A stretch of 64,000 nt of DNA from Chloroflexus aggregans DSM 9485 (GTDB lineage Bacteria; Chloroflexota; Chloroflexia; Chloroflexales; Chloroflexaceae): positions 3,423,353 to 3,487,352 of the forward strand of contig NC_011831.1 in NCBI RefSeq assembly GCF_000021945.1, in the 5' to 3' direction. This document shows positions 8,587 to 17,211 of the stretch, piece after piece. Under the pieces are notes generated by a model, which saw only the letters and a list, made by a program, of their open reading frames with translations, was not told where the DNA came from and did no database searches. Made by a program: the position numbers and the translations under genes. How positions within the stretch are numbered: the stretch's first letter is position 1; every line of letters begins with the position of its first letter.

Positions 8587-8723
8587 GCGATAGTTCCTCT
8601 ACGGTTTCACAACAGTGTGCCGGCTGATGTATTAGATTGTGGAACAGGTTGTGTGTTCTGATTATCAGCCGTATTACCCGTCACGTCAATATGTCGGGAT
8701 ACCATGATCCCCTATCGATGCGG

Positions 8724-9506
8724 TTACTCGCGCCAGACTCGTGGCCCTTCCAGAAACCGGTCGATCAGACGATTAACCGCATCGGGTCGTTCCAGGTGGG
8801 GCAAATGGCGGGTGTAACGCACAATTTCGAGCCGGGCATCAGGCATAAGCTGTTGACTCTCACGGGCCTGTGCCACCGGCGCAATAAAATCCCACTGACC
8901 GGCAATGATCAGGGTTGGGGTTGATACGTGTGGCAATACGGCTCGTCCGTTCCAGCGAAAGAGGGTACCGGCCAGTACTTTCTGAATAACCTTGACCGGC
9001 GCGTAGGTCTTGGGCATCAAGATGGGGCGTAGTCGTTCGAGCATCGCGAGCGAGATCGGCAGCTTCACAATCCGCTCGTGCAAGGGGTGCAAATGCATCT
9101 CCGGCCCGGTGGCAATCAAGATCAGGCGGCTCACCCGCTGTGGTTGACTGGCGGCAAAGGTGAGCGCAATCGGCCCGCCAAACGAATGGGCCATCAAGAT
9201 GAATGGCTCAGCAACCTGCAAGCGGGTCAGTATTTGCGTGAGGTCCCAGAGAAACTCTTCCAGCGAATAGGCCGAATTGACCACCTCAGAGCGACCGTGG
9301 CCGCGCAGGTCAGGAGCGATCATGCGGTAGTGAGGGGCAAAATGTGCGATTTGCGGTGCCCACTGCTCAAGGTTCCCGGCGCAGCCGTGAATACAGACAA
9401 TCGTCCCTTTGCCGGTTCCTTGCAATGGTCCGACATCAACCACGCTGAGCCGAACCGGTGCAGTGCCGGTTAGGTGGATCTCTTTGCGGTACGGTTCGAG
9501 GTTCAT
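8724..9506 (-). CDS. Alpha/beta hydrolase
   Basis: 260 residues from the ATG at 9506; a longer start at 9542 lacks homology-like sequence. The oxyanion region VCIHGCAGN, the RGHGRS strand, the nucleophile elbow LMAHSFGGP (Ser), the acid GQWDFIAP (Asp) and the late RHLPHLERP (His) give a full catalytic triad in the right order. The family includes esterases, lipases and acyl-CoA hydrolases; the substrate cannot be assigned. It lies between the acyl-CoA ligase and another hydrolase of similar size, all on the minus strand, with gaps of 137 and 94 bp. Confidence 0.82.
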   Translation of the reverse strand: MNLEPYRKEIHLTGTAPVRLSVVDVGPLQGTGKGTIVCIHGCAGNLEQWAPQIAHFAPHYRMIAPDLRGHGRSEVVNSAYSLEEFLWDLTQILTRLQVAEPFILMAHSFGGPIALTFAASQPQRVSRLILIATGPEMHLHPLHERIVKLPISLAMLERLRPILMPKTYAPVKVIQKVLAGTLFRWNGRAVLPHVSTPTLIIAGQWDFIAPVAQARESQQLMPDARLEIVRYTRHLPHLERPDAVNRLIDRFLEGPRVWRE

Positions 9507-9600
9507 AACCTTATCTCTGGGGGAGGGCTGCCGGATCGCCACTCCCCACTATACACGCCGGTTGGTACGTAGCGAGACGTTGCAGTGCGACGAATCTGTT

Positions 9601-10446
9601 CTATCCTATAGGAGAGTGATCTAAAAACCGTCGTAACGCGCGGGTAAAGGCGCGCGGACGTTCGTCCATAGGGTTATGCAGACTGGCCGGGATCATCACG
9701 TACTGCGCGCCGGGAATACATGCCGCCAGCCGACGGGCGTGGGTAGGTGGGGCTAGGCTATCGAGCTGGCCGGTCATCACGAGGGTTGGTACCCGAATCT
9801 GTCGTAGCCTATCGTCGGCGCGAGTCGCAAAGAGTGAACGCAAAATGCGGTACAATCCTTCTGGATCGAAGGTGGCGAGGTACGATGCCCGCCGCAGCCA
9901 TGGGCGTATCCAGCCACCACCGTGCTCGTGTGGGATGCGCTGGCCGAGCGGACGAAACGTGCGCCCGATAGTTTGGGTCATGCGGAAGACGGCCCAACCC
10001 ACATTGGGCAAAAGATAGGTGCGGGTATAAACCGGCATGCGGTAAGCATCAACTGCCGCATCGATAAGGGCCAGCCGGGCAACCAATTCGGGATCGCGCA
10101 GGGTTACTTCGACCGCTACGCTTCCGCCCATAGAATGACCGACAAGAATAATCTGGGAGAGACCGTGATCGTGGCAAAACTCGGCGACAAGTTCGGCGAT
10201 AGCTTCAATCCGGTCGGCTCGCCCGATCCGGCTTTCACCGTGACCGGGCATATCAAGGGCAAAACAGCGGTAATCACGGCCAAGATCGCGTAAGGCGCTC
10301 CACCACAATTCTTTGAAGGCACCCCAGCCGTGGAGAAAGACGATGGCTGGCCCCTGCGTTCCCGCTGCGAGAAAACTAATCCCGAGTCGGTCGTGAAAAT
10401 GGCGTTCGATCACGACGTCAGCTTTGAGTGAAGTTGGTTGGCGCAT
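9601..10446 (-). CDS. Alpha/beta hydrolase
   Basis: 281 residues. Motifs in order: FLHGWGAFKELWW (oxyanion loop), DMPGHGES, the nucleophile elbow LVGHSMGGSVA with the catalytic Ser, GQLDSLAP with the acid, and SLHNPMDERP with the His. The arrangement is that of the MhpC/BioH-like branch of the superfamily. It has its own start 49 bp from the divergent mnmA gene. It shares general layout with the hydrolase at 8.7-9.5 kb, but the two are not close copies. Substrate unknown. Confidence 0.82.
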   Translation of the reverse strand: MRQPTSLKADVVIERHFHDRLGISFLAAGTQGPAIVFLHGWGAFKELWWSALRDLGRDYRCFALDMPGHGESRIGRADRIEAIAELVAEFCHDHGLSQIILVGHSMGGSVAVEVTLRDPELVARLALIDAAVDAYRMPVYTRTYLLPNVGWAVFRMTQTIGRTFRPLGQRIPHEHGGGWIRPWLRRASYLATFDPEGLYRILRSLFATRADDRLRQIRVPTLVMTGQLDSLAPPTHARRLAACIPGAQYVMIPASLHNPMDERPRAFTRALRRFLDHSPIG

Positions 10447-10483
10447 ACGTCAAACTTGAACTGAGAAAGAGACCGTTACCGAG

Positions 10484-10496
10484 TATAATACCATTA
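10484..10496 (+). promoter_or_regulatory. -10 element for mnmA giving a leaderless or near-leaderless mRNA
   Basis: A perfect TATAAT at 10484-10489 ends only 6 nt before the mnmA ATG at 10496. A transcript starting the usual 6-8 nt after the -10 box would begin at or next to the start codon. No Shine-Dalgarno sequence is present. The -35 region is poor. Confidence 0.5.
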
Positions 10497-11575
10497 TGGC
10501 AAACGTTCTGGTTGCAATGAGTGGCGGCGTTGATAGCTCACTGGCAGCCGCTTTATTACAGGAAGCCGGTCATCAGGTAACCGGCGTAACCATGCATTTG
10601 TGGGATGATGATGAGCAGGGATTGCGCGAGAGCCTGTGTTGTGCCGCTGAGGCGGCCACGAGCGCGCGACGGGTGTGTGCCCTGCTTGGCATCCCTTTTT
10701 ACGTGTTTAACTATCAGCGCGAGTTTCGCCGTCACGTGATCGAGTATTTTATCCGTGCATATACCCACGGCCTGACGCCCAATCCGTGCGTCGAGTGTAA
10801 CCGTATGATCAAATTCCGTGCCCTGCTCGACCGGGCACGGGCGTTGGGCTTTGATGCAGTGGCTACCGGTCACTATGCGCGCATTGTGCGCGACGATTGT
10901 GGCCGGTATCAGCTTTGGCGGGCAGTCGATACCGAGAAAGATCAGTCGTATATGCTGCACATGCTGGGGCAGGCCGATCTCGCACGTTTGCTCTTCCCTA
11001 TTGGTGAATATACGAAGCAACAAGTGCGGGAAATGGCTGCAGCGCGCTGCTTGCCCAGTGCCAACCGTGAAGAGAGTCAAGACATCTGTTTTGTGCCTGA
11101 TGGCGACTATCGTAACTTGTTGCGGATCGAAGCCCCAGAGAGCTTAATCCCCGGCCCGATCGTCGATCTGGAAGGGCGTGAGATCGGGCGTCATCGTGGT
11201 CTCCCACTCTACACCGTCGGCCAGCGGCGCGGTTTGGGGTTGGGTGGGGGCGAGCCGCGCTACGTGGTCGCAATTGATCCGGCCCGCAACGCGCTGATCG
11301 TCGGGCCGGTCGAGGCCCTCAACCGCGAGCGATTCATCGTGACCGATGCCAGGTGGGTAGATGATGCACCACCGGCAGAGACGTTTCACTGTCAGGTACA
11401 GGTGCGTGCCCATGCCGAACCACTGCCTGCCCGTGTTTCTGCACAGCCGGATGGACGCTGGCTGGTCGAACTCGAACGACCGCAGCGTGCCGTCAGCCCC
11501 GGCCAAGCTGCCGTCTTTTACGACGGGGTGCGGGTGTTGGGTGGTGGTTGGATTGCCCGTCCGGAGGTAGGATGA
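10496..11575 (+). CDS. mnmA: tRNA-specific 2-thiouridylase MnmA
   Basis: 359 residues, the normal length. It opens with the PP-loop MSGGVDSSLAAALL that binds ATP. PNPCVECNRMIKF carries the first catalytic Cys, ATGHYAR the tRNA/ATP contact, and REESQDICFVPDGDY the second catalytic Cys. YTVGQRRGLGLGGG marks the central domain, and a C-terminal beta-barrel closes the chain. The enzyme puts sulfur on U34 of Lys, Glu and Gln tRNAs. The next gene starts inside the stop codon (ATGA), so the two are translationally coupled. Confidence 0.97.
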   Translation: MANVLVAMSGGVDSSLAAALLQEAGHQVTGVTMHLWDDDEQGLRESLCCAAEAATSARRVCALLGIPFYVFNYQREFRRHVIEYFIRAYTHGLTPNPCVECNRMIKFRALLDRARALGFDAVATGHYARIVRDDCGRYQLWRAVDTEKDQSYMLHMLGQADLARLLFPIGEYTKQQVREMAAARCLPSANREESQDICFVPDGDYRNLLRIEAPESLIPGPIVDLEGREIGRHRGLPLYTVGQRRGLGLGGGEPRYVVAIDPARNALIVGPVEALNRERFIVTDARWVDDAPPAETFHCQVQVRAHAEPLPARVSAQPDGRWLVELERPQRAVSPGQAAVFYDGVRVLGGGWIARPEVG

Positions 11576-11829
11576 GCGTACTTTCGCCGGCAGCTCTCCT
11601 CTTGCTGTTATTGACAACGACCCATGCCACGTTGGCCCATGCTCTACTGGGGCGAACGTGGCGGCAATTGCCGATCTTTTGGGTGGCTGCAGCAGCCGGT
11701 TGCCTCATTGCCACTGTCCTCGGTTGGCGGTTTCCATTGAACCTACCGACGCCGGCAGGTGTGCCAATGCTGGAAGCCTCACTGTTGGCGTGGGTAGTAT
11801 TAATAGTTGTTTCACGCTTACGCCTATGA
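11572..11829 (+). CDS. Small hypothetical membrane protein
   Basis: 85 residues. The start ATG overlaps the mnmA stop in ATGA, which selects this start over an in-frame ATG 24 nt upstream. The chain has three hydrophobic helices (around residues 4-24, 30-48 and 60-80) and no charged catalytic motifs. No family is recognised. Position suggests co-expression with mnmA; function unknown. Confidence 0.7.
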   Translation: MSVLSPAALLLLLLTTTHATLAHALLGRTWRQLPIFWVAAAAGCLIATVLGWRFPLNLPTPAGVPMLEASLLAWVVLIVVSRLRL

Positions 11830-11895
11830 TATAATTTGGCGCATTAGAGTGCCCTCTCAGCCGCATCATGTGCGGCCCGGTATGGAGGTAGCCCC

Positions 11896-12348
11896 GTGTT
11901 ACGTTGGATTGGGATCGGTATCGGTCTGCTAACCGCAGTATTATTCGGGTTCATCATTGCTGCCATCTTCCTTGGTGAAGGCTTTCGTGCGGCATGGCGC
12001 GATGTATTCATCGTGATTCTCGCGGCGTTGCAATTGATTAGTGCTGTTTTATCGATTGCGATTCTCATTGCGATCCTGTACGCAGTGGATCAGATCAACC
12101 GGTTAGCGCGCAATAACGTGATTCCCAAGCTTGATGAGGCGCTATCGAAAGCGAATGAAGCTTTAGATACGACGCGCGCGATTGCCAATAATGTACGCGA
12201 ATCGGCGCAAACGGCGACAACGGCAACGACCTACGTCGCCGAACGGGTCGTCTCACCGATTATCCGTATTTCAAGCCTGGTCACCGGTGTACGCGCAGCC
12301 GCAGTGACATTGGCCCGGCGCGGAAAACCCGAAGAACCGGCTTCATAA
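11896..12348 (+). CDS. Hypothetical membrane protein with C-terminal coiled-coil-like tail
   Basis: 150 residues with a GTG start at 11896 preceded by GGAGG 7 nt upstream. Two membrane helices (about 4-28 and 38-62) are followed by a polar, Ala/Thr/Asn-rich helical segment, DEALSKANEALDTTRAIANNVRESAQ, which resembles DUF948-like or apolipoprotein-like amphipathic helices. No enzyme motif. A candidate -10 (TATAAT, about 11829-11834) lies upstream, so it may have its own promoter. Confidence 0.7.
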   Translation: MLRWIGIGIGLLTAVLFGFIIAAIFLGEGFRAAWRDVFIVILAALQLISAVLSIAILIAILYAVDQINRLARNNVIPKLDEALSKANEALDTTRAIANNVRESAQTATTATTYVAERVVSPIIRISSLVTGVRAAAVTLARRGKPEEPAS

Positions 12349-12441
12349 TCCCCCTATTCGATACATTACCGTGCCTACCGGTATGGTAAGATAGAAACTA
12401 GTACGAGCCTGTATATAGCAGGTCGTTCGGCGAATGGTAGA

Positions 12442-13383
12442 ATGAAGATGAGCAAGGCGCAGTATAAATACGGTGGGCAAGCAGTACTCGAAGGGGTGAT
12501 GATGCGCGGTCGTCGGCAGGCAACGGTTGTCGTGCGTCGGCCTGACGGCAGCTTTGCTCGGCTCGATCTGCCAATACCAGAACGTCACGCTCGCTGGCAA
12601 CGGTGGCCATTGTTGCGCGGATTTGCCGCTTTAGCCGAAGCATTGACGATTGGGCGTAAAGCGTTGGATTTCTCGGCTACAGTCGTTGCTGCTGAGGAAG
12701 AAGATCGGTTGTCACCATGGATGCAGACGCTGATCTTTGCCGTGACGATGGTCATTGCAATCGGTGTATTTGTCGTTCTGCCGTCGTTGGTTGCCAACGC
12801 TATCGGCCAACTGGGTGCGCCGGTGTTGCTGCGTGAAGTGATCGAGGCGCTGATCAATCTGGCCCTCGTTGTTGCCTATATCGCTGCGATTGGCCGTATT
12901 CCCGATATTGGCCGGGTGTTCGGTTATCATGGTGCTGAACATAAAGTCATCAATGCGTATGAAGCCGGTTTGCCGCTAACGGTCGAGTCAGTGCGGCAGT
13001 GTAGTCGTATCCACCCGCGCTGTGGAACCAGCTTTTTGCTGGCGGTGGCACTGATCGGGTTTCTTATCTTCTTATCGGTGGCCGTCTTGCCGGTATGGCA
13101 GCGGATTATCGCTCGGATCGTGTTGATCCCATTGGTCGCAGCAGTAGCTTTTGAAGTTCAACAACTCGCCGCAAACTATTATCATTTGCCATGGGTGCGT
13201 TGGTTGTTGGCGCCGACGTTGGCTGCCCAATACCTGACAACTCGTGAGCCAAATGATGATATGATTGAAACAGCCATCGCCGCGTTGGAGCCGGTGCTTG
13301 CCGCCGATCAGGTTGTGAACGCTCAACCGGCGGTCATGGTTGATGTTGTTTCTGGTTTGGCCGATACGCAGCCAACTATGTAA
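12442..13383 (+). CDS. DUF1385 (YqhQ-like) membrane protein
   Basis: 313 residues. The family signature is clear: KYGGQAVLEGVMMRGRRQ at the N-terminus, then FGYHGAEHKVINAYE and IHPRCGTSFLL in the second half, with four or so membrane helices between and after. DUF1385 proteins are widespread in Firmicutes, Chloroflexota and Thermotogae; the role is not established, and the conserved His/Glu/Cys residues hint at metal binding. A second ATG 6 nt downstream is also possible. Length is typical. Confidence 0.9.
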   Translation: MKMSKAQYKYGGQAVLEGVMMRGRRQATVVVRRPDGSFARLDLPIPERHARWQRWPLLRGFAALAEALTIGRKALDFSATVVAAEEEDRLSPWMQTLIFAVTMVIAIGVFVVLPSLVANAIGQLGAPVLLREVIEALINLALVVAYIAAIGRIPDIGRVFGYHGAEHKVINAYEAGLPLTVESVRQCSRIHPRCGTSFLLAVALIGFLIFLSVAVLPVWQRIIARIVLIPLVAAVAFEVQQLAANYYHLPWVRWLLAPTLAAQYLTTREPNDDMIETAIAALEPVLAADQVVNAQPAVMVDVVSGLADTQPTM

Positions 13384-13436
13384 CAATCGTTGTAACAATC
13401 GTCCGTCACACATGACCCGCGATTGCGGAGGAACGT

Positions 13437-14249
13437 ATGGCGCTAGTAGGGAACATCCGCGATTTTAGCTTATCAGATTTTCTTTCACTCGTTGATCGCG
13501 GGTATAAAACGGGCGCCCTGCATCTGTCATACCAGGATCAAACGGCACGCCTCTACTTTGATAAGGGAAAATTGCTACTGGCTGCTCGGCGTCCAGAGGA
13601 CGAGAAACCGGAGTTGTTGGTGCGGTTGGGGGTGCTGAATGCCGATCAGGTGGCACAGGCTTGTCGGGCGTTGGCCGCGCACGGGAATGGTGCCACGCTC
13701 AGCCAGGTTATCATTGAGACTGGGATGACAAGTGCCGAGCGGTTACAACAGGCGCTGATGAACCATACCGAGCAATCGGTCTATGGCTTGTTTGCGTGGC
13801 CAGAAGGGGATTTTCTCTTCGAGCATAATCAGCGTCCGGCACCTGATGCGCCGTTAGTGCCGGTGCCGATCTCGATCGATCATCTCATTATGGAAGGGGT
13901 GCGCCGGATCGATGAATGGGAACGGATCCGTGACCGAATTCCTTCGACCGATCTGGTGCCGCGCTTTTTGGCCCCACCGGGTGAAAAGCTTAAGGGTATG
14001 CGCCTCGCCCCGGATGAGTGGAAGGTGTTTGCCCGCATTAATGGCCGTGATACGTTGGCTGAAATTGCCCAAAAGACCGGGTTGAGTGATTTTGATGTGT
14101 GCCGCGCGGTCTACGGTTTCTTGACCGCCGGTATGCTGGAGTTGGTGAAACGTCAGCGTGTTTTGGCAACCGGTATGCCGCCGGTTGAACAGCCGCGTTT
14201 GAAGAAGAGCCTCGTTAACCGGATCATCAATCGGATCCGCAGCATGTAG
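13437..14249 (+). CDS. DUF4388 domain protein
   Basis: 270 residues, start preceded by GGAGG. The first ~100 residues (LVGNIRDFSLSDFLSLVDRGYKTG, LYFDKGKLLLA) form the DUF4388 fold, common in Chloroflexota, Deinococcota and Myxococcota signalling proteins. Residues ~180-260 (LAPDEWKVFARINGRDTLAEIAQKTGLSD) resemble a winged-helix element found in the same proteins. It is followed 31 bp later by a Ras-like GTPase gene, a pairing known from MglA-type systems, so it is probably a partner or regulator of that GTPase. Confidence 0.87.
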   Translation: MALVGNIRDFSLSDFLSLVDRGYKTGALHLSYQDQTARLYFDKGKLLLAARRPEDEKPELLVRLGVLNADQVAQACRALAAHGNGATLSQVIIETGMTSAERLQQALMNHTEQSVYGLFAWPEGDFLFEHNQRPAPDAPLVPVPISIDHLIMEGVRRIDEWERIRDRIPSTDLVPRFLAPPGEKLKGMRLAPDEWKVFARINGRDTLAEIAQKTGLSDFDVCRAVYGFLTAGMLELVKRQRVLATGMPPVEQPRLKKSLVNRIINRIRSM

Positions 14250-14280
14250 CTGGGGCCGGAGCATCGGAGCGGAGGGCTGT

Positions 14281-14811
14281 GTGCAGACGGTAAAGATGGT
14301 GATCAGCGGTGCCGTGAACGCCGGCAAGACCGAGTTTATCAAGACGATCTCTGAGATCGAGGTCGTCTCGACGGAGCGCCGGGCGACCGACGATACTCGA
14401 CTGATCAAAAAGGAAACAACTGTCGCGATGGATTTCGGGCGCATCGCGATCTCTGATGATCTCGTGCTCCATCTCTTTGGGACGCCGGGACAAAAGCGAT
14501 TCGACTTTATGTGGGAGATCCTTGCTGAAGGTATGCTGGGGCTGGTGATCCTCGTCGATAGCACGCGCCCGGAGACGTTCCGTGAGACGAACCGGATCAT
14601 CGATTTCTTCGTGTCGTATCGCGATACGCCATACGTGATTGCGGCCAATAAGCAGGATCGTCCGAATGCATGGTCGCCGGAAGAGTTGCGGTTGGCTCTG
14701 CGTCAGCCGCCGCATATTAAGGTTTTGCCCTGTACGGCGACCGATCGCGAGAGTGTGAAGAATGTCTTGCTCGAGTTGCTCTATGTGATTCAAGAGCGGA
14801 GCGAAGATTGA
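14281..14811 (+). CDS. Small Ras-like GTPase (MglA/CvnD type)
   Basis: 176 residues, GTG start with GGAGGG upstream. P-loop GAVNAGKT at residues 10-17, switch-II region LHLFGTPGQKRFDFMW near 60-75, and specificity motif NKQD at 123-126 identify a prokaryotic Ras-superfamily GTPase. Relatives include MglA of myxobacteria and CvnD of actinobacterial conservons, which work with roadblock-domain activators. In this window the only roadblock gene is 17 kb away, at 32.4 kb. The GTPase gene pairs with DUF4388 and ends before a strong terminator. Confidence 0.9.
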   Translation: MQTVKMVISGAVNAGKTEFIKTISEIEVVSTERRATDDTRLIKKETTVAMDFGRIAISDDLVLHLFGTPGQKRFDFMWEILAEGMLGLVILVDSTRPETFRETNRIIDFFVSYRDTPYVIAANKQDRPNAWSPEELRLALRQPPHIKVLPCTATDRESVKNVLLELLYVIQERSED

Positions 14812-14922
14812 TGGGCCATGCCTGGGGACCGGTGTTCGCATGGCGCATTGCTCTTTCGATCGTTAGAGGCTAGCTCGTAGCAATGTTTGTATCTCCTGAG
14901 ATGTGGAGTGTATTCCGTCAGA

Positions 14923-14948
14923 GGGCACGGTTGACCGTGCCCCTTTTC
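14923..14948 (+). terminator. Rho-independent terminator after the GTPase gene
   Basis: An 8-bp GC-rich stem, GGGCACGG (14923-14930) and CCGTGCCC (14935-14942), with loop TTGA, is followed by CTTTTC. It ends the DUF4388-GTPase transcript. Confidence 0.85.
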
Positions 14949-15044
14949 GTCTGACGATGTGCCGAGCGGTTGGGGTCGCTCCGGTGGTTTTGTCGCTTGT
15001 TCGTGCGCCGCTGTTCATTGACAGCTTACTCGTCTTGCGTTAAT

Positions 15045-15093
15045 ATGGCTTTGTAATGCGCTCTAAGCAATTATGCGTATTGCAAAGCCATAA
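15045..15093. promoter_or_regulatory. 18-bp imperfect inverted repeat upstream of HU
   Basis: The arms TATGGCTTTGTAATGCGC (15045-15062) and GCGTATTGCAAAGCCATA (15076-15093) match at 16 of 18 positions around a 13-nt AT-rich spacer. The outer 10 bp are perfect. It lies about 120 bp before the HU start, in an otherwise empty 400-bp gap. It may be a protein-binding site or an mRNA hairpin; no T-run follows, so a terminator is less likely. Confidence 0.6.
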
Positions 15094-15214
15094 ACTGTAA
15101 CTGGAAAGTCTAAATGGCCGTTTATCGCATCAGTAACCCATACAGGTCTTGACAGATACGGTATACTGCGTTGTGAAGAGCTACTAAAGGTGTGGAGTAT
15201 AGAGGGAGGAGTTC

Positions 15215-15490
15215 ATGCAGAAGACGGACTTCATCAAGGCTGTGGCCGAACGAGCAAAGGTTTCGCAGAAGGAGACGAAGCAAATCATCGATACTGCGCT
15301 TGAGGTGATCACTGAAGCGTTGGCCCGCGGTGAGAAGGTAACGTTGACCGGCTTTGGGACCTTTGAGGTACGCTCGCGGCAGGCACGTGAGGGTGTGAAC
15401 CCGCAGACCCGCGAGAAGATTCACATCCCCGCTACCAAGACCCCCGGTTTTAGCGCGAGCAGCACGCTCAAAGAGGCGGTGAAGGGTTAG
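15215..15490 (+). CDS. hup: DNA-binding protein HU
   Basis: 91 residues, with GGGAGGAG just upstream of the ATG. It has the full HU pattern: MQKTDFIKAVAERAKVSQKE, the LTGFGTFEVRSRQAREGVNP beta arm, and TLKEAVKG at the end. It is a histone-like dimer that bends and compacts DNA. It is a single gene between its own regulatory gap and a downstream hairpin. Confidence 0.95.
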   Translation: MQKTDFIKAVAERAKVSQKETKQIIDTALEVITEALARGEKVTLTGFGTFEVRSRQAREGVNPQTREKIHIPATKTPGFSASSTLKEAVKG

Positions 15491-15499
15491 TATGGTGGC

Positions 15500-15527
15500 G
15501 TAGGGACACAGGGTATTGTGTCCCTAC
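15500..15527. terminator. Hairpin after HU
   Basis: An 11-bp perfect stem, GTAGGGACACA (15500-15510) and TGTGTCCCTAC (15517-15527), lies 10 bp after the HU stop. No strong T-run follows on either strand, so it could be a terminator shared with the convergent peptidase gene or a copy of a small dispersed repeat. Confidence 0.55.
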
Positions 15528-15579
15528 GATTGTGTCCTCGTCGGTATGTTGTCGCGTTTCCCCCTATTCTGACCCCACC

Positions 15580-17100
15580 TCACGGTATCGTTACCGGCTC
15601 CGCCGTGATGACCCAGTTGTGAAACATTGCATCCAGGGTACAGGCGCAGGCCTCTTCGGCAGCACGGAGGAGATCAGGACCGGCGATTTCGCGATAGCGA
15701 GCAGCCGTAACGTACCCTTGCAAGAAGTCATTGAATGCTGCTTCGCCGATCTGTTGGCGGAGGGCGTGAAAGAAGAGTGCCCCTTTGGCGTAGACAACCG
15801 GCACGTAGCGGCCGTTGCCTAACTCCGATGGCGGTGTCGCTAATGGGGCATCACCGCCACGTTCGCGCAGTCGCCGATAAGCGGCGCGGAAGGCGTCTAG
15901 TTCGGCTTGAGCTTGGGTGAGGTTATCGATCATCTCATAATACAGGATTTGACTGTAACTGGCCAAACCCTCATCGAGCCAGGCTTCACCTTGTGCATCG
16001 TTGCCGACAAGACCATACCACCATTGATGACCGATCTCATGGGCAATAGTCGTTTCGAGCAGATGGTCGTTGCGTTGGTATAGGCGCTGTTCGATCAGCA
16101 CGACACCCGGATATTCCATTCCATAAAATTGGGTCAGCGCCGCTTGGATGATCTCGAACTCGGCATACGGATACGCACCAAATCGTTGGTTGAAGATGCG
16201 CAAAGCTGTGGTCGCGATGGCCAGACTACGGGCACCGGCGTCAGGATCGTTGGCCTGGACGTAACTAATGACCCTTGTGCCGTCAACGTCGGCGCTGGTT
16301 GCTACCAGCCCCTGTAGGGCTGCGAGGTAGAACTCGCGCTGTGGTCCGCTGACAAAACGTACCCGTTGGCGACCGTCGGCGAGTATGTGTTGTTCGAGTT
16401 GGCTGCCGCTCGTCACCAATTGCCAATCTACCGGTGCTTCAACCGTGACATCGTACAGCGCAATCGCACTCACCGTAAAATCACCGCGTGACACAATTGG
16501 ACGGGTGTCCCAACCGATGCCTTCGATGTAGCGGGCCAGCATTGGATAAAACGAAGCGATTGACCATACCCCCGCCTCAAGATTATAGGCGCCGAAACTC
16601 TTCCGGCTGGCGTTACGCGGGGTGCGGGCGGTGAAGGTCATGGTCACGGTAGTACTCTGGCCGGGAGCAATGGGGTGTGGGGTCTGCAACCCGATCAGTG
16701 TGTCGTTATGGAGGGTACGTGAAGAGACGGGAATGTCATCAATCCGAGCCGACGTCACATCGAGCCTGCCGCCAAAATCGGGGTGATTGGGGTAGAGATG
16801 AAACCAGATCGTATCGAAATCGACCGTTGTGCGATTGGTAAGCCGCACGGTTAGATTGCCACTGAGTTGTAATGCCGCCGGATCGAGCTGAATCTGTATC
16901 GTGTAGCGATCCCAGTCTTGATAGGTGAGATCGGTAACATAATCCGGCCGCATAGCAATGGTTTGCGCTGTAATGAATGGATCGACGACCGCGGTAGCAA
17001 TGGCCGGTTCGTCGCGAAAGATGGCCGGTTGTATCCACGAGCCGGAACCGGTCAGGGTGATGACAATAAGCAGTATGAAGCGTATCATACTCTTAATCAT
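15580..17100 (-). CDS. M1-family zinc metallopeptidase, secreted or membrane-anchored
   Basis: 506 residues from the ATG at 17100. The first ~25 residues (MIKSMIRFILLIVITLTGSG) form a signal peptide or anchor. An N-terminal beta domain (residues ~40-280) is followed by the gluzincin domain with HEIGHQWWYG at 354-363 and the third zinc ligand Glu377 in WLDEGLAS, the spacing HExxH-18-E expected for M1 enzymes. FYGMEYPGVVL replaces the usual GAMEN motif, as in the shorter bacterial M1 group. It is shorter than classic aminopeptidase N, lacking the large C-terminal helical domain. It probably trims peptides outside the membrane. The gene is divergent from the operon at 17.2 kb. Confidence 0.88.
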   Translation of the reverse strand: MIKSMIRFILLIVITLTGSGSWIQPAIFRDEPAIATAVVDPFITAQTIAMRPDYVTDLTYQDWDRYTIQIQLDPAALQLSGNLTVRLTNRTTVDFDTIWFHLYPNHPDFGGRLDVTSARIDDIPVSSRTLHNDTLIGLQTPHPIAPGQSTTVTMTFTARTPRNASRKSFGAYNLEAGVWSIASFYPMLARYIEGIGWDTRPIVSRGDFTVSAIALYDVTVEAPVDWQLVTSGSQLEQHILADGRQRVRFVSGPQREFYLAALQGLVATSADVDGTRVISYVQANDPDAGARSLAIATTALRIFNQRFGAYPYAEFEIIQAALTQFYGMEYPGVVLIEQRLYQRNDHLLETTIAHEIGHQWWYGLVGNDAQGEAWLDEGLASYSQILYYEMIDNLTQAQAELDAFRAAYRRLRERGGDAPLATPPSELGNGRYVPVVYAKGALFFHALRQQIGEAAFNDFLQGYVTAARYREIAGPDLLRAAEEACACTLDAMFHNWVITAEPVTIP

Positions 17101-17211
17101 AGCATACCTTGCCCGGCACCGAATATCTGATGGCGCGACACTCCATCTGTGTTCCAACCGGCATCGGTCGTGCTACCATGCAGGACGGCAACGAGCGTAT
17201 GGAGATCACCG

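Noticed and set aside
15500-15527. Hairpin after HU as a certain terminator
   Set aside because: The stem is strong, but no T-run follows on either strand, so only moderate confidence was given.
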